A stretch of DNA of 9,859 bases from UBA1801 sp035353395 (GTDB taxonomy: Bacteria > Acidobacteriota > Holophagae > Holophagales > Holophagaceae). The position numbers and the translations under genes were made by a program. The notes beneath the pieces were generated by a model. It was not told the origin of the DNA, made no database searches, and was given only the letters and a program-made list of their open reading frames with translations. Shown here piece by piece: positions 1 through 6,192 of the stretch. The stretch's first letter is position 1, and each line of letters starts with the position of its first letter. The stretch covers positions 1 through 9,859 of the forward strand of contig DAOPZL010000079.1 of the NCBI GenBank assembly GCA_035353395.1, in the 5' to 3' direction.

Positions 1-2903
1 TCGCCGGCGCCGCCCAGGGGCTGGTAGAACTGGTTCCCGCCGAAGGGCACGGGGTTGGCCTTCACGTCCTCCAGCGTCTCGTAGAGGTCGGAGCCCAGGA
101 AGTACTTCCTGGGCGGCAGCACCTTCTTGCCCGCGGCGAGGAGGTCCAGTCCCGCCTTGACCTTCTCGGGGTAGGCGGGCATCTCGTAGATCCGCACGCC
201 GCAGGCGTTGTGGATGGCGTTCAGGACCGCCATGTGGCCGCTGGCCTGGAAGGCCTCGGAGGCGCCGGAGGAGCCCCAGGGGCCGTGCGCATTGTAGAGT
301 TCCATGTGCTCGACGACGATCTCGTCCGGGATGTCCTTGATGTAGGGCACGCCGCTGTTGTCGATGTTGGTGTGCTTGTGGACGTCGTCGTAGTTCTCGG
401 AGAGGGCGAAGCCGATGCTGTGGGAGATCCCGCCGAAGGCCTGGCCGTTCACGGCCGTGATGTTGCCGATCTTGCCGACCTCGTCCACGCAGACGAAGCG
501 GAGGACCCGCGTCCTGCCCGTGGCGACGTCCACTTCCACCTCGGCCAGGTTGAGGGCGTAGGTGTAGGCGGGGGTGGGATTGCCGATGCCGGTGTTGGGA
601 TCGAGACGGCTCAGGCCCGGGGTGACGGCGGTCTCGTAGCGGCCGGTGTACTCGAGCGGCAGGCCTTCCTTCACCATCTCGTCGTAGGTGCGGAAGGTTC
701 CGTCCGGCTTGCGCATGGCGGCCACCACCTTCTCGCCGGCGAGGCGGGTGGCGTGGCCGTTCATGTAGTGGGAGCGGCTGCCGGCGGACATGCCGCTGTC
801 GGGGCAGAGCCGGGTGTCGCTCTGGACGAGGCGCACCTGTTCGGGCTTGAGGCCCAGGGGCTTCAGGGCCTCCAGGGTCACCATCAGGGAGCCGATGTCG
901 CCGCCCTGGCCCAGCTCCTGCCAGGTGTCGTACTTGGTGATGGTGCCGTCCGGATTCAGCTGCAGCTTCACGGTCGCGCTGTCCTCGCCGCCCTCGGTGA
1001 CGTTGAAGGCGCCCCAGGCGAGCCCCACGCCGCGCCGGAGCTGCGGCGTGTCCCCGGCCTTGGCCTCGGCTACGGCCTTCTCGTAGTGGGGCTTCATCCG
1101 CAGCATCATCGCCTCGAAGGGATACTGCATGAAGGTGTGGCTGTTGATGTTGAGGTCGCCCTCCCGGGCGATGTTGCGCCAGCGGAACTCGAAGGGATCG
1201 ATGCCGGCCTTCTCCGCCAGCATGTCCACCAGGGCCTCGCTGAGGGTGTAGGCCTGGGGGGAGCCGTAGCTGCGGTAGGCCGTGCCGTAGGTGTGGTTGG
1301 TGTTGGCGATGCGGACCAGGCCGGCCGCGTGGGGCACGCAGTAGGGGAAGAAGGCGAAGCGCGCGGGCTTGCTGATGATGTCGTCGCCGCCCCAGGAGTA
1401 GGCGCCGTGGTCCATGCCGTAGTCGAACTCGACCGCGACGATCCTGCCGTTCTCGTCGCAGGCCGCCCGTCCGTTGGAGTGGCAGGGGCAGCGCTTGCCG
1501 GAGTAGTGCTGGTGCTCCTCGTAGGAGAGGGACAGGGCCACGGGCCGGCCGGTGACCACGGTGCAGGCGCCCGCGAGGATCATGTCGCCGGCGTTGGTGG
1601 ACCAGCCGAAGCTGGCGCCGTTGGGGTTCATGACGATGCGCAGCTTGCTCTTGGGGCACAGCGAATCGCCGATGCGGCCGAGGGCGGAGTAGACGCCCTG
1701 GGACTTGCCGTGCATGGTGAGCATGCCGTTCTCGTCCCAGTAGGCCTGCACGGTGCAGCCTTCGATGGAGAGGTGCGGCTCGCGGGTGGAGTAGAAGCTG
1801 CCGGAGACGCTGTGGGGCGCGTGGTCGATGAGGTTCTCGACCTTGCGCGGGTCCTCCAGGCCGGCGCCCTTGAGCAGGGGCTGGAACGCGAAGATGTTCG
1901 GCGTGTCCTCGTGGACGCGGACGGCGTCGGGCATGACGGCGTCCAGGTAGTTGAGGTACTCGGGCAGGCGCTCGATCTCCACCTTCACCTTGGCGGCCGC
2001 GGCGCGGGCGTGGTCCCGGGTGTCGGCCACGGCCACGGCGACCACGTCGCCCCAGCGGTAGATCTTCTCGTCGCAGAGCACCTTGCGGCTGGGGGTCAGC
2101 ACGGTGGTGCGCTCGTGGAAGTGGCCCTCGGAGAGGATGTTCGTGCCCCCCGCCGCGACGAGGTCCTTGGCCGTGACGATCTTCACCACGCCCTGCATCT
2201 GCTCGGCTTCGAGGGTGTCGATCTTCAGGATCTTCGCGTGGTGGGCGATCCTGGGCTGCACGATGGCCGCGTGGAGCGTGCCGTCGGGCATCTTGAGGAT
2301 CTGGTCGTCGCCGTAGTCGTGCATGCCGCAGACCTTGGCCAGGGCGAGGGGGCGCACCACGGGCTTGCCGTAGTATTCGCCGTCCTTGGGATTCTGGAAG
2401 GAGATGTCCTCGAGGGTGGCTTCGCCCCGCATCACCCGGGCCGCGGCCATGACGGCGTCCACGATCTGCACGTAGCCGGTGCAGCGGCAGACGTTCCGGT
2501 GCTTCTGGAACCAGTCGCGCACGTCCTCGCGCGTGGGATTCGGGTTCTCGTGGAGCAGGGCGTAGGTCGAGACGATGAACCCCGGGGTGCAGAAGCCGCA
2601 CTGGACCCCGCCGTAGTTCATCCAGGCCACCTGGATGGGGTGCAGGTTCGTGGGCGTGCCGATGCCCTCGATGGTCGTCACCTGGCTGTACTCGGGGACG
2701 TGCTTGATCTTCTTCACGCAGGAGCGCACCAGCTTGCCGTCCAGGATCACGGTGCAGGCCCCGCAGACGCCCTTGTTGCAGCCCACCTTGGTGCCCGTCA
2801 GGCCCACGCGGCGCAGGACGCTGGCCAGGGTGTCATGCTCGGGGTCGCACATGAACGTGCGGTTCACGCCGTTGATGTTGAGCCATATCTTTCTGAGTTT
2901 CAT
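1..2903 (-). CDS. Molybdenum-containing aldehyde oxidoreductase, MOP/xanthine oxidase family (3' end outside window)
   Basis: FAD-free molybdenum hydroxylase like D. gigas MOP, which oxidises aldehydes to acids through a molybdopterin cofactor and two [2Fe-2S] clusters; probably cytoplasmic. Of the protein, 967 codons are visible and no stop is reached. The N-terminal plant-type ferredoxin domain has Cys42, 47, 50 and 62. The second Fe-S domain has Cys102, 105, 139 and 141 (QCGFC and CRCTGY motifs). The molybdopterin domains follow: GASFG around residue 432, AYRSYGSPQ at 542-550, GQG around Gln666, and the catalytic-base glutamate at Glu883 (GASEAF). No FAD domain separates the Fe-S and Mo parts. 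The start is set by GGAGG 7 nt upstream of ATG. It follows the C_GCAxxG gene by 61 bp, probably in one operon. Oddities: the usual RG of the AFRGYG loop is RS, the GGxFGxK loop lacks its Lys, and about 48 residues extend past the point where D. gigas MOP ends. The family is sure; the substrate is unknown. Confidence 0.93.
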   Translation of the reverse strand, partial: MKLRKIWLNINGVNRTFMCDPEHDTLASVLRRVGLTGTKVGCNKGVCGACTVILDGKLVRSCVKKIKHVPEYSQVTTIEGIGTPTNLHPIQVAWMNYGGVQCGFCTPGFIVSTYALLHENPNPTREDVRDWFQKHRNVCRCTGYVQIVDAVMAAARVMRGEATLEDISFQNPKDGEYYGKPVVRPLALAKVCGMHDYGDDQILKMPDGTLHAAIVQPRIAHHAKILKIDTLEAEQMQGVVKIVTAKDLVAAGGTNILSEGHFHERTTVLTPSRKVLCDEKIYRWGDVVAVAVADTRDHARAAAAKVKVEIERLPEYLNYLDAVMPDAVRVHEDTPNIFAFQPLLKGAGLEDPRKVENLIDHAPHSVSGSFYSTREPHLSIEGCTVQAYWDENGMLTMHGKSQGVYSALGRIGDSLCPKSKLRIVMNPNGASFGWSTNAGDMILAGACTVVTGRPVALSLSYEEHQHYSGKRCPCHSNGRAACDENGRIVAVEFDYGMDHGAYSWGGDDIISKPARFAFFPYCVPHAAGLVRIANTNHTYGTAYRSYGSPQAYTLSEALVDMLAEKAGIDPFEFRWRNIAREGDLNINSHTFMQYPFEAMMLRMKPHYEKAVAEAKAGDTPQLRRGVGLAWGAFNVTEGGEDSATVKLQLNPDGTITKYDTWQELGQGGDIGSLMVTLEALKPLGLKPEQVRLVQSDTRLCPDSGMSAGSRSHYMNGHATRLAGEKVVAAMRKPDGTFRTYDEMVKEGLPLEYTGRYETAVTPGLSRLDPNTGIGNPTPAYTYALNLAEVEVDVATGRTRVLRFVCVDEVGKIGNITAVNGQAFGGISHSIGFALSENYDDVHKHTNIDNSGVPYIKDIPDEIVVEHMELYNAHGPWGSSGASEAFQASGHMAVLNAIHNACGVRIYEMPAYPEKVKAGLDLLAAGKKVLPPRKYFLGSDLYETLEDVKANPVPFGGNQFYQPLGGAG

Positions 2904-2932
2904 GCTCTTACCTCCGTTGTTGCCCTGGAAAG

Positions 2933-2948
2933 TCCCTCCTCGGAGGGA
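2933..2948 (-). other. Short intergenic hairpin between the C_GCAxxG gene and the oxidoreductase gene
   Basis: TCCCTC (2933-2938) and GAGGGA (2943-2948) form a perfect 6-bp stem around a 4-nt loop in the 61-bp gap. There is no good T-run after it on the minus strand, so it looks more like an mRNA processing or stability element, or a weak attenuator, than a terminator. Function is inferred only. Confidence 0.35.
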
Positions 2949-2964
2949 ATGGTGGAAGCCTGTT

Positions 2965-3372
2965 TCAATCGAGTTCGTAGCCGCAGGCCTTGAGGATTTC
3001 CTTCGCCCGCACGTAGGTCGCTTCGACCAGCGCCGGGCAGCGCGTCTGCCTGGCCAGGGGATCGCCGCCCGTGATGTCCCGGCAGTTCACCCCGCCGAAG
3101 TCCGCGCCCACGGTTTCCGCGAACCATTCCGCGAGCTCGGGGACTAGGTGCGCGTTGGCGGCCTCCGGGGCCAGCAGGTTCAGCATGCAGGCCGCGCCCG
3201 TGAGCGCGCCGCAGACGAGGCCGGACTGGACCCCCCCGCAGAGGGCGCTCGCGGCCTGGAGGAGCTGGTCGTTCCGCTCTCCCCGCGCTTCCAGGCCCAT
3301 CTGCACCAGCGCCGCGGAACAGCACGTGCCGCCGCGGAGCAGCGCCCTCAGGCGCTCGAGGTCATCCGGCAT
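2965..3372 (-). CDS. C_GCAxxG_C_C family redox-active protein
   Basis: A 135-residue cysteine-rich soluble protein with no signal peptide or membrane segment. It matches the C_GCAxxG_C_C family (predicted redox-active proteins of anaerobes): an early CCSAA (Cys17, Cys18), then Cys45 in CGGVQSG, the hallmark VCGALTGA (Cys54), and later Cys97, Cys112 and Cys130. Length is normal for the family. The start is set by GGAGG 6 nt before ATG. It is the first gene of a probable operon with the molybdenum oxidoreductase 61 bp downstream, which suggests, as inference only, electron transfer or a maturation role for that enzyme. A candidate promoter overlapped by a 24-bp palindrome lies 71-103 bp upstream. 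The biochemical role of the family is poorly defined; membership is well supported by cysteine spacing, the function is not. Confidence 0.85.
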   Translation of the reverse strand: MPDDLERLRALLRGGTCCSAALVQMGLEARGERNDQLLQAASALCGGVQSGLVCGALTGAACMLNLLAPEAANAHLVPELAEWFAETVGADFGGVNCRDITGGDPLARQTRCPALVEATYVRAKEILKACGYELD

Positions 3373-3442
3373 GGGGCACCTCCCCTCGCGTGACGGTCGC
3401 TACGGCGCCCATCCCATCGTCGCGAACTTGCCCCTTGACGAT

Positions 3443-3466
3443 CGATGTATGATGGTGAGAACATCG
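3443..3466. promoter_or_regulatory. 24-bp ModE-box-like operator A, upstream of the oxidoreductase operon
   Basis: CGATGTATG, 6-nt spacer, AGAACATCG: an inverted repeat whose outer arms CGATGT/ACATCG are perfect. Read on the minus strand it matches the site at 6125-6148 in 21 of 24 positions, differing only in three spacer bases. Its position before genes for a molybdoenzyme and its similarity to sites near modE and modA suggest binding by the ModE-like regulator. ModE binding is inferred. Confidence 0.6.
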
Positions 3467-3475
3467 AATCCTCAA
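3446..3475 (-). promoter_or_regulatory. Candidate promoter of the C_GCAxxG-oxidoreductase operon
   Basis: On the minus strand TTGAGG (3470-3475, -35-like) is followed after 17-18 nt by TCATAC or CATACA (3446-3452, -10-like). Both hexamers match sigma-70 only moderately. The -10 lies inside the palindromic operator at 3443-3466, a layout expected for repression. The 5' leader would be about 60-70 nt. Confidence 0.4.
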
Positions 3476-3554
3476 GGAGAAGTCCCGTGTCCCTGGACGC
3501 GGCCTCCCCTCGGAAGGCTCGTGGATCCGGTGGCTTGGATCCAGGACGCCTGGG

Positions 3555-3578
3555 CAATAGGTTTGATGGAATACAGCG
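3555..3578. promoter_or_regulatory. Degenerate operator D, one good half-site
   Basis: The right half, read on the minus strand, is CGCTGTATT, the same half-site type as at 3931. The left half CAATAGGTT is poor. The right flank CGGTCCGCAA is identical to the flank of the site at 6125-6148, which argues against a chance match. It lies just past the end of ppnP, between ppnP and the oxidoreductase operon. The gap 3373-3607 holds only this site, operator A, the promoter, and two small hairpins (3522-3543 and 3541-3553, not followed by T-runs). No convincing gene is seen there. Confidence 0.35.
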
Positions 3579-3607
3579 GTCCGCAAAATTTTTAGGCTCC
3601 GGGTCTG

Positions 3608-3889
3608 CTAGCGGTAGCGGCAAAGATAGGCCGCGTCGGCCGGCACCTTGAGCTGGAACCTGGCATTCGGCTCGACGCGGAAGGTGGTCCCGGCCTCGAA
3701 GGTCTGCCACTCGGACGCTCCCGGCAGCTTGACGACGAGCTTGCCCGCGACCACCGACATCAGCTCCACGGTGCTCGTCCCGAACTCGTATTCGCCCGGC
3801 TCCATGACGCCCAAGGTGGCGCGGCCTTCGGCCTCCTGGATCGCGATGGATTTCACCGCGCCGTTGAAGTATTCGTTCACGTTGAGCAT
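3608..3889 (-). CDS. ppnP: Pyrimidine/purine nucleoside phosphorylase PpnP (YaiE/DUF1255 family)
   Basis: A 93-residue cupin-fold protein, nearly the size of E. coli PpnP. It phosphorolyses a broad range of nucleosides to free base and ribose-1-phosphate in the cytoplasm (known for the family). Diagnostic stretches are NEYFNGAVKSI (residues 5-15), GVMEPGEYEF (27-36), the WQTFEAG segment (61-67) and the terminal YLCRY. The start at 3889 is chosen over an open frame running up to 4030 because AGGAG sits 5 nt before it and the protein then begins exactly where family members do. It is probably monocistronic: about 235 bp separate it from the C_GCAxxG gene and about 410 bp from pruA. A near-perfect CGCTGTATA inverted repeat lies 41 bp upstream of the start, so it may share control with the molybdenum genes. 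The family call is very secure. Confidence 0.93.
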   Translation of the reverse strand: MLNVNEYFNGAVKSIAIQEAEGRATLGVMEPGEYEFGTSTVELMSVVAGKLVVKLPGASEWQTFEAGTTFRVEPNARFQLKVPADAAYLCRYR

Positions 3890-3930
3890 GTCGACTCCTG
3901 GAACAAGGGGTTGGGCGAGGATCCCGGCAC

Positions 3931-3954
3931 CGCTGTATACGAGCATATACAGAG
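3931..3954. promoter_or_regulatory. 24-bp ModE-box-like operator B, upstream of ppnP
   Basis: CGCTGTATA, spacer CGAGCA, TATACAGAG: a perfect 7-6-7 core (CTGTATA/TATACAG) with the outer CG kept on one side. It has the same 9-6-9 geometry as the sites at 3443, 6125 and 6753. Of all of them this half-site is closest to the CGnTATATA type described for ModE boxes. It contains -10-like TATACA on the minus strand, 41 bp before the ppnP start, so it probably overlaps the ppnP promoter. Confidence 0.6.
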
Positions 3955-3963
3955 ATGGCCGTG

Positions 3964-3981
3964 GGTGGACGAAGGTCCACC
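3964..3981. repeat. Perfect 7-bp hairpin upstream of operator B
   Basis: GGTGGAC (3964-3970), loop GAAG, GTCCACC (3975-3981). There is no T-run on either side, so it is not a standard terminator. It lies on the pruA side of operator B and might insulate ppnP from pruA transcription; that role is speculative. Confidence 0.3.
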
Positions 3982-4109
3982 ACCGGGCCGGCGGACATTG
4001 ATCCCGGCCTGGAGCTTGGCTGGGAATCATTCAAGCATCGAAAATTCCCTGGCATGGCAGGTCGGGCCGAAGAAAGTGCCCTGGATCACCGGAGGAATCT
4101 GCACTTTCA

Positions 4110-4175
4110 CGAGAAATAGCGGTATAACATTAGTTATTACTGTAATAGATTTTGGAAAACGTTTTCCGATTTTCC
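4110..4175. promoter_or_regulatory. AT-rich island with two adjacent palindromes, orphan regulatory region
   Basis: A sharply AT-rich patch inside GC-rich DNA. It holds TATTAC-T-GTAATA (4135-4147, perfect 6-1-6) and, 6 bp on, the perfect 14-bp palindrome GGAAAACGTTTTCC (4154-4167), which has the central CG typical of LacI-type operators. The imperfect repeat ATAAC/GTTAT (4124-4137) lies beside them. The gap 3890-4298 has no credible coding sequence. The island is between the end of pruA and ppnP; on the minus strand it could be a distal ppnP promoter or control region. No regulator gene for it is in the window. Confidence 0.45.
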
Positions 4176-4191
4176 ACTTTGGCGAAACGCC

Positions 4192-4233
4192 GACGCCCCC
4201 CCTCCGGGAGGGCGGGACCTCCCGGAGGGCGTC
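4192..4233 (-). terminator. Long GC-rich hairpin downstream of pruA
   Basis: CCCTCCGGGAGG (4200-4211) pairs perfectly with CCTCCCGGAGGG (4218-4229) around a 6-nt loop. An outer GACGCC/GGCGTC pair (4192-4197 with 4228-4233) can replace the last inner pairs. It lies about 65 bp past the pruA stop and is very stable but not followed by a T-run, so it may act as a Rho-independent-like pause or a 3' stabiliser rather than a classic terminator. Confidence 0.4.
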
Positions 4234-4270
4234 TGGGCGGCCGTCGGCGTCCCGGCGAGCTGGACCCGTC

Positions 4271-4292
4271 CCTTCCCGGCGCGCCGGGAAGG
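4271..4292 (-). repeat. 22-bp perfect palindrome just after the pruA stop
   Basis: CCTTCCCGGC (4271-4280), GC, GCCGGGAAGG (4283-4292): every base pairs. It begins 7 bp beyond the pruA stop codon on the minus strand. With no T-run it is best read as an mRNA 3'-end stem, possibly working with the larger hairpin at 4192-4233. Confidence 0.4.
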
Positions 4293-4298
4293 CGATCG

Positions 4299-5930
4299 CT
4301 ATGCCTCCGACATGGACGGGTAGGCGAATCCTCGGGCGGGCAGGAAGGTCTCCTTGATGGTGCGCGGCGAGGTCCAGCGGATCAGGTTCAGGAAGCTGCC
4401 CGCCTTGTCGTTGGTGCCGGAAGCCCGCGCGCCCCCGAAGGGCTGCTGGCCCACCACGGCGCCCGTGCACTTGTCGTTGATGTAGAAGTTGCCCGCGGAG
4501 GCAGCGAGCGCTTCCGTGAGCTGGTTGATGACGTGGCGGTCCCGCGCGAAGATCGAGCCGGTGAGCGCGTAGGGCGAGGTCCGGTCGAGGGTCTGGATCG
4601 TCTCCTCGAGCTTGTCGTCGGGGTAGACGTGGACGGTCAGTACCGGCGCGAAGATCTCCTCTTCCATGGTGACGAAGTGGGGATCGGTGGCGAGGATGAC
4701 GGTGGGCTCGATGAAGTAGCCGGAGCGCTTGTCTCCGTGGCCGCCCGCGAGGATCCGGGCGTCCGGGGACCGCCGGGCGGCCTCGATGTAGGCCATGGTG
4801 GCGTCGAAGGCGGCCTCGTCGATGACGGCGTTCATGAAGTTCCGGAAGTCGCGCACGTCGCCCACGCGGATCTCCCCCACCATGCCCAGGACGAGGTCCT
4901 CCAGCTCGGGCCAGGCGGACTCCGGCGCGTAGACGCGGGAGCAGGCGGAACACTTCTGGCCCTGGTACTCGAAGGCCCCGCGCACGATGGCGGTGGCGGC
5001 GTCCGCCAGGTCGGCGGACTGGTGGACGAAGATGTAGTCCTTGCCCCCCGTTTCGCCGATGAGCCGCGGATAGATGACGTAGCGGCCCAGGTTCTCGCCC
5101 ACCGTCTTCCACATGCCGTTGAAGACCCCCGTGGAGCCGGTGAAGTGGATGCCCGCGAGGCTCGGGTGGTCCAGGATGATCCGGCTCATGAGCGAGCCGC
5201 GCCCCGGGACGAAGTTGATGACGCCGTCCGGGAGGCCGGCCTCCTGGTAGATCTTCATCAGGTGGTAGTTGGAGAGGATGGAGGTGGAGGCCGGCTTCCA
5301 GACGACGGTGTTGCCCATGAGGGCGGGAGACGTGGGCAGGTTGGCGGCGATGGCCGTGAAGTTGAAGGGCGTGACCGCGAAGACGAAGCCTTCCAGGGCC
5401 CGGTAGTGCACCCGGTTCCAGGTGTTGGCGGTGGAAAGGGGCTGGTTCGCGTAGATCTGCTCCATGAACTTCACGTTGTAGCGGAAGAAGTCCGTCGCCT
5501 CGCAGGCGGAGTCGATCTCCGCCTGGAAGGCGTTCTTGGACTGCCCCAGCATGGTGGCGGCGTTCATCCGGAACCGGTAGCGGTCCGAGATGAGGCTGGC
5601 GACCTTGTGGAAGATGGCGGCGCGGTCCTCCCAGGGCATGCTCTCCCAGGCCTTCTTCGCCCTGAGCGCCGCGTCGATGGCCAGGCGCACCTCCGCCTCG
5701 CCAGCCTCGTGATAGTGCCCGAGCACGTGCGCGTGGTCGTGGGGGCAGGTCATCCGCCCCAGCCTGCCGGTGCGGATCTCCTTGCCGCCGATGACGAGCG
5801 GGACCTCGACCTCCTCGCGGTACTGCCGCTCCAGCTCGGCCTTCAGGAGGGCGCGCTCCGGGGAGCCCGGGGCGTAGGAATGGGCGGGCTCGTTGTAGGA
5901 GTCCGGGACCTGGAAGAGGCCGTTGGTCAT
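4299..5930 (-). CDS. pruA: L-glutamate gamma-semialdehyde (delta-1-pyrroline-5-carboxylate) dehydrogenase, ALDH4A1 type
   Basis: A 543-residue NAD-dependent aldehyde dehydrogenase catalysing the second step of proline catabolism, P5C/glutamate semialdehyde to glutamate. Motifs in order: TPFNFTA (187-193, conserved Asn190), WKP with Lys212 in the NAD site, GSTG (265-268), the general base Glu293 in GETGGK, nucleophile Cys327 in GQKCSACSR, EEIFAP (424-429), and the ALDH4-specific NFYINDKCTGAVVGQQPFGG (481-500) followed by SGTNDK, which binds the glutamate-semialdehyde carboxylate in known structures. Length agrees with stand-alone ALDH4 enzymes, so this is not a PutA fusion. The start is set by AAGGAG 6 nt before ATG. 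No proline dehydrogenase gene is in the window, so its partner must be elsewhere. It is divergent from modE across 262 bp that contain operator C; co-regulation with molybdenum genes is possible but unproven. Confidence 0.96.
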   Translation of the reverse strand: MTNGLFQVPDSYNEPAHSYAPGSPERALLKAELERQYREEVEVPLVIGGKEIRTGRLGRMTCPHDHAHVLGHYHEAGEAEVRLAIDAALRAKKAWESMPWEDRAAIFHKVASLISDRYRFRMNAATMLGQSKNAFQAEIDSACEATDFFRYNVKFMEQIYANQPLSTANTWNRVHYRALEGFVFAVTPFNFTAIAANLPTSPALMGNTVVWKPASTSILSNYHLMKIYQEAGLPDGVINFVPGRGSLMSRIILDHPSLAGIHFTGSTGVFNGMWKTVGENLGRYVIYPRLIGETGGKDYIFVHQSADLADAATAIVRGAFEYQGQKCSACSRVYAPESAWPELEDLVLGMVGEIRVGDVRDFRNFMNAVIDEAAFDATMAYIEAARRSPDARILAGGHGDKRSGYFIEPTVILATDPHFVTMEEEIFAPVLTVHVYPDDKLEETIQTLDRTSPYALTGSIFARDRHVINQLTEALAASAGNFYINDKCTGAVVGQQPFGGARASGTNDKAGSFLNLIRWTSPRTIKETFLPARGFAYPSMSEA

Positions 5931-6124
5931 GTGCTGCTCCTTTGGGATGGGCCGTACCTGTCGGTGGACAGACCCCGCCTTCCCGGTCGCACGGCGCGGC
6001 GAGCGGGCAGGGCTCCGGCTCTCCCGGAGACGGCGCGGAATCTGGAGGAGGATGGAAGAGGCCGGACGGATCTGGCCTTCCGGCCGGCTCATGCATCCAG
6101 GAGCCGGGCCGGTGTATTCGAAAG

Positions 6125-6148
6125 CGATGTTCTCACGCGCATACATCG
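6125..6148. promoter_or_regulatory. 24-bp ModE-box-like operator C between pruA and modE
   Basis: CGATGTTCT, spacer CACGCG, CATACATCG: 21 of 24 positions equal operator A read on the minus strand, followed by GGTCCGCAA, also found beside operator D. It starts 68 bp before the modE ATG and 195 bp from the pruA start. A weak promoter TTCGAA (6117-6122), 17 nt, CATACA (6140-6145) would overlap it and read towards modE, suggesting autoregulation. The rest of the gap 5931-6192 holds GC-rich hairpins (for example 6013-6029) but no gene that I can support. Confidence 0.6.
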
Positions 6149-6180
6149 GTCCGCAAGACCTGAATTCGGGTCCAGCGCGG

Positions 6181-6186
6181 TAGAAT
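6181..6186 (+). promoter_or_regulatory. Possible -10 of a leaderless modE transcript
   Basis: TAGAAT ends 6 nt before the modE ATG, and no Shine-Dalgarno sequence precedes that ATG. This spacing is typical of leaderless mRNAs, in which transcription starts at the start codon. No good -35 is present 16-18 nt upstream (ACCTGA/CCTGAA). The promoter overlapping operator C is the alternative. Confidence 0.35.
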
Positions 6187-6192
6187 GACGCC

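Noticed and set aside
210..2993. 927-codon open frame on the plus strand
   Set aside because: It is antisense to the molybdenum oxidoreductase, whose minus-strand frame has full Fe-S and Mo motifs. The plus frame is low-complexity Gly/Ala/Val/His/Leu-rich with no domain, an effect of GC-rich codon bias.
3487..3651. Small plus-strand ORF with GTG start preceded by AAGGAG
   Set aside because: The Ser/Gly/Arg-rich product matches nothing I recognise and its end overlaps ppnP antisense; the AAGGAG is probably fortuitous.
3890..4030. 47-residue N-terminal extension of ppnP
   Set aside because: PpnP proteins begin at MLxxNEYF, AGGAG precedes the ATG at 3889, and the extension would read through operator B.
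4152..6188. 678-codon open frame on the plus strand
   Set aside because: Antisense shadow of pruA, with the same biased composition and no recognisable domain or ribosome-binding site.
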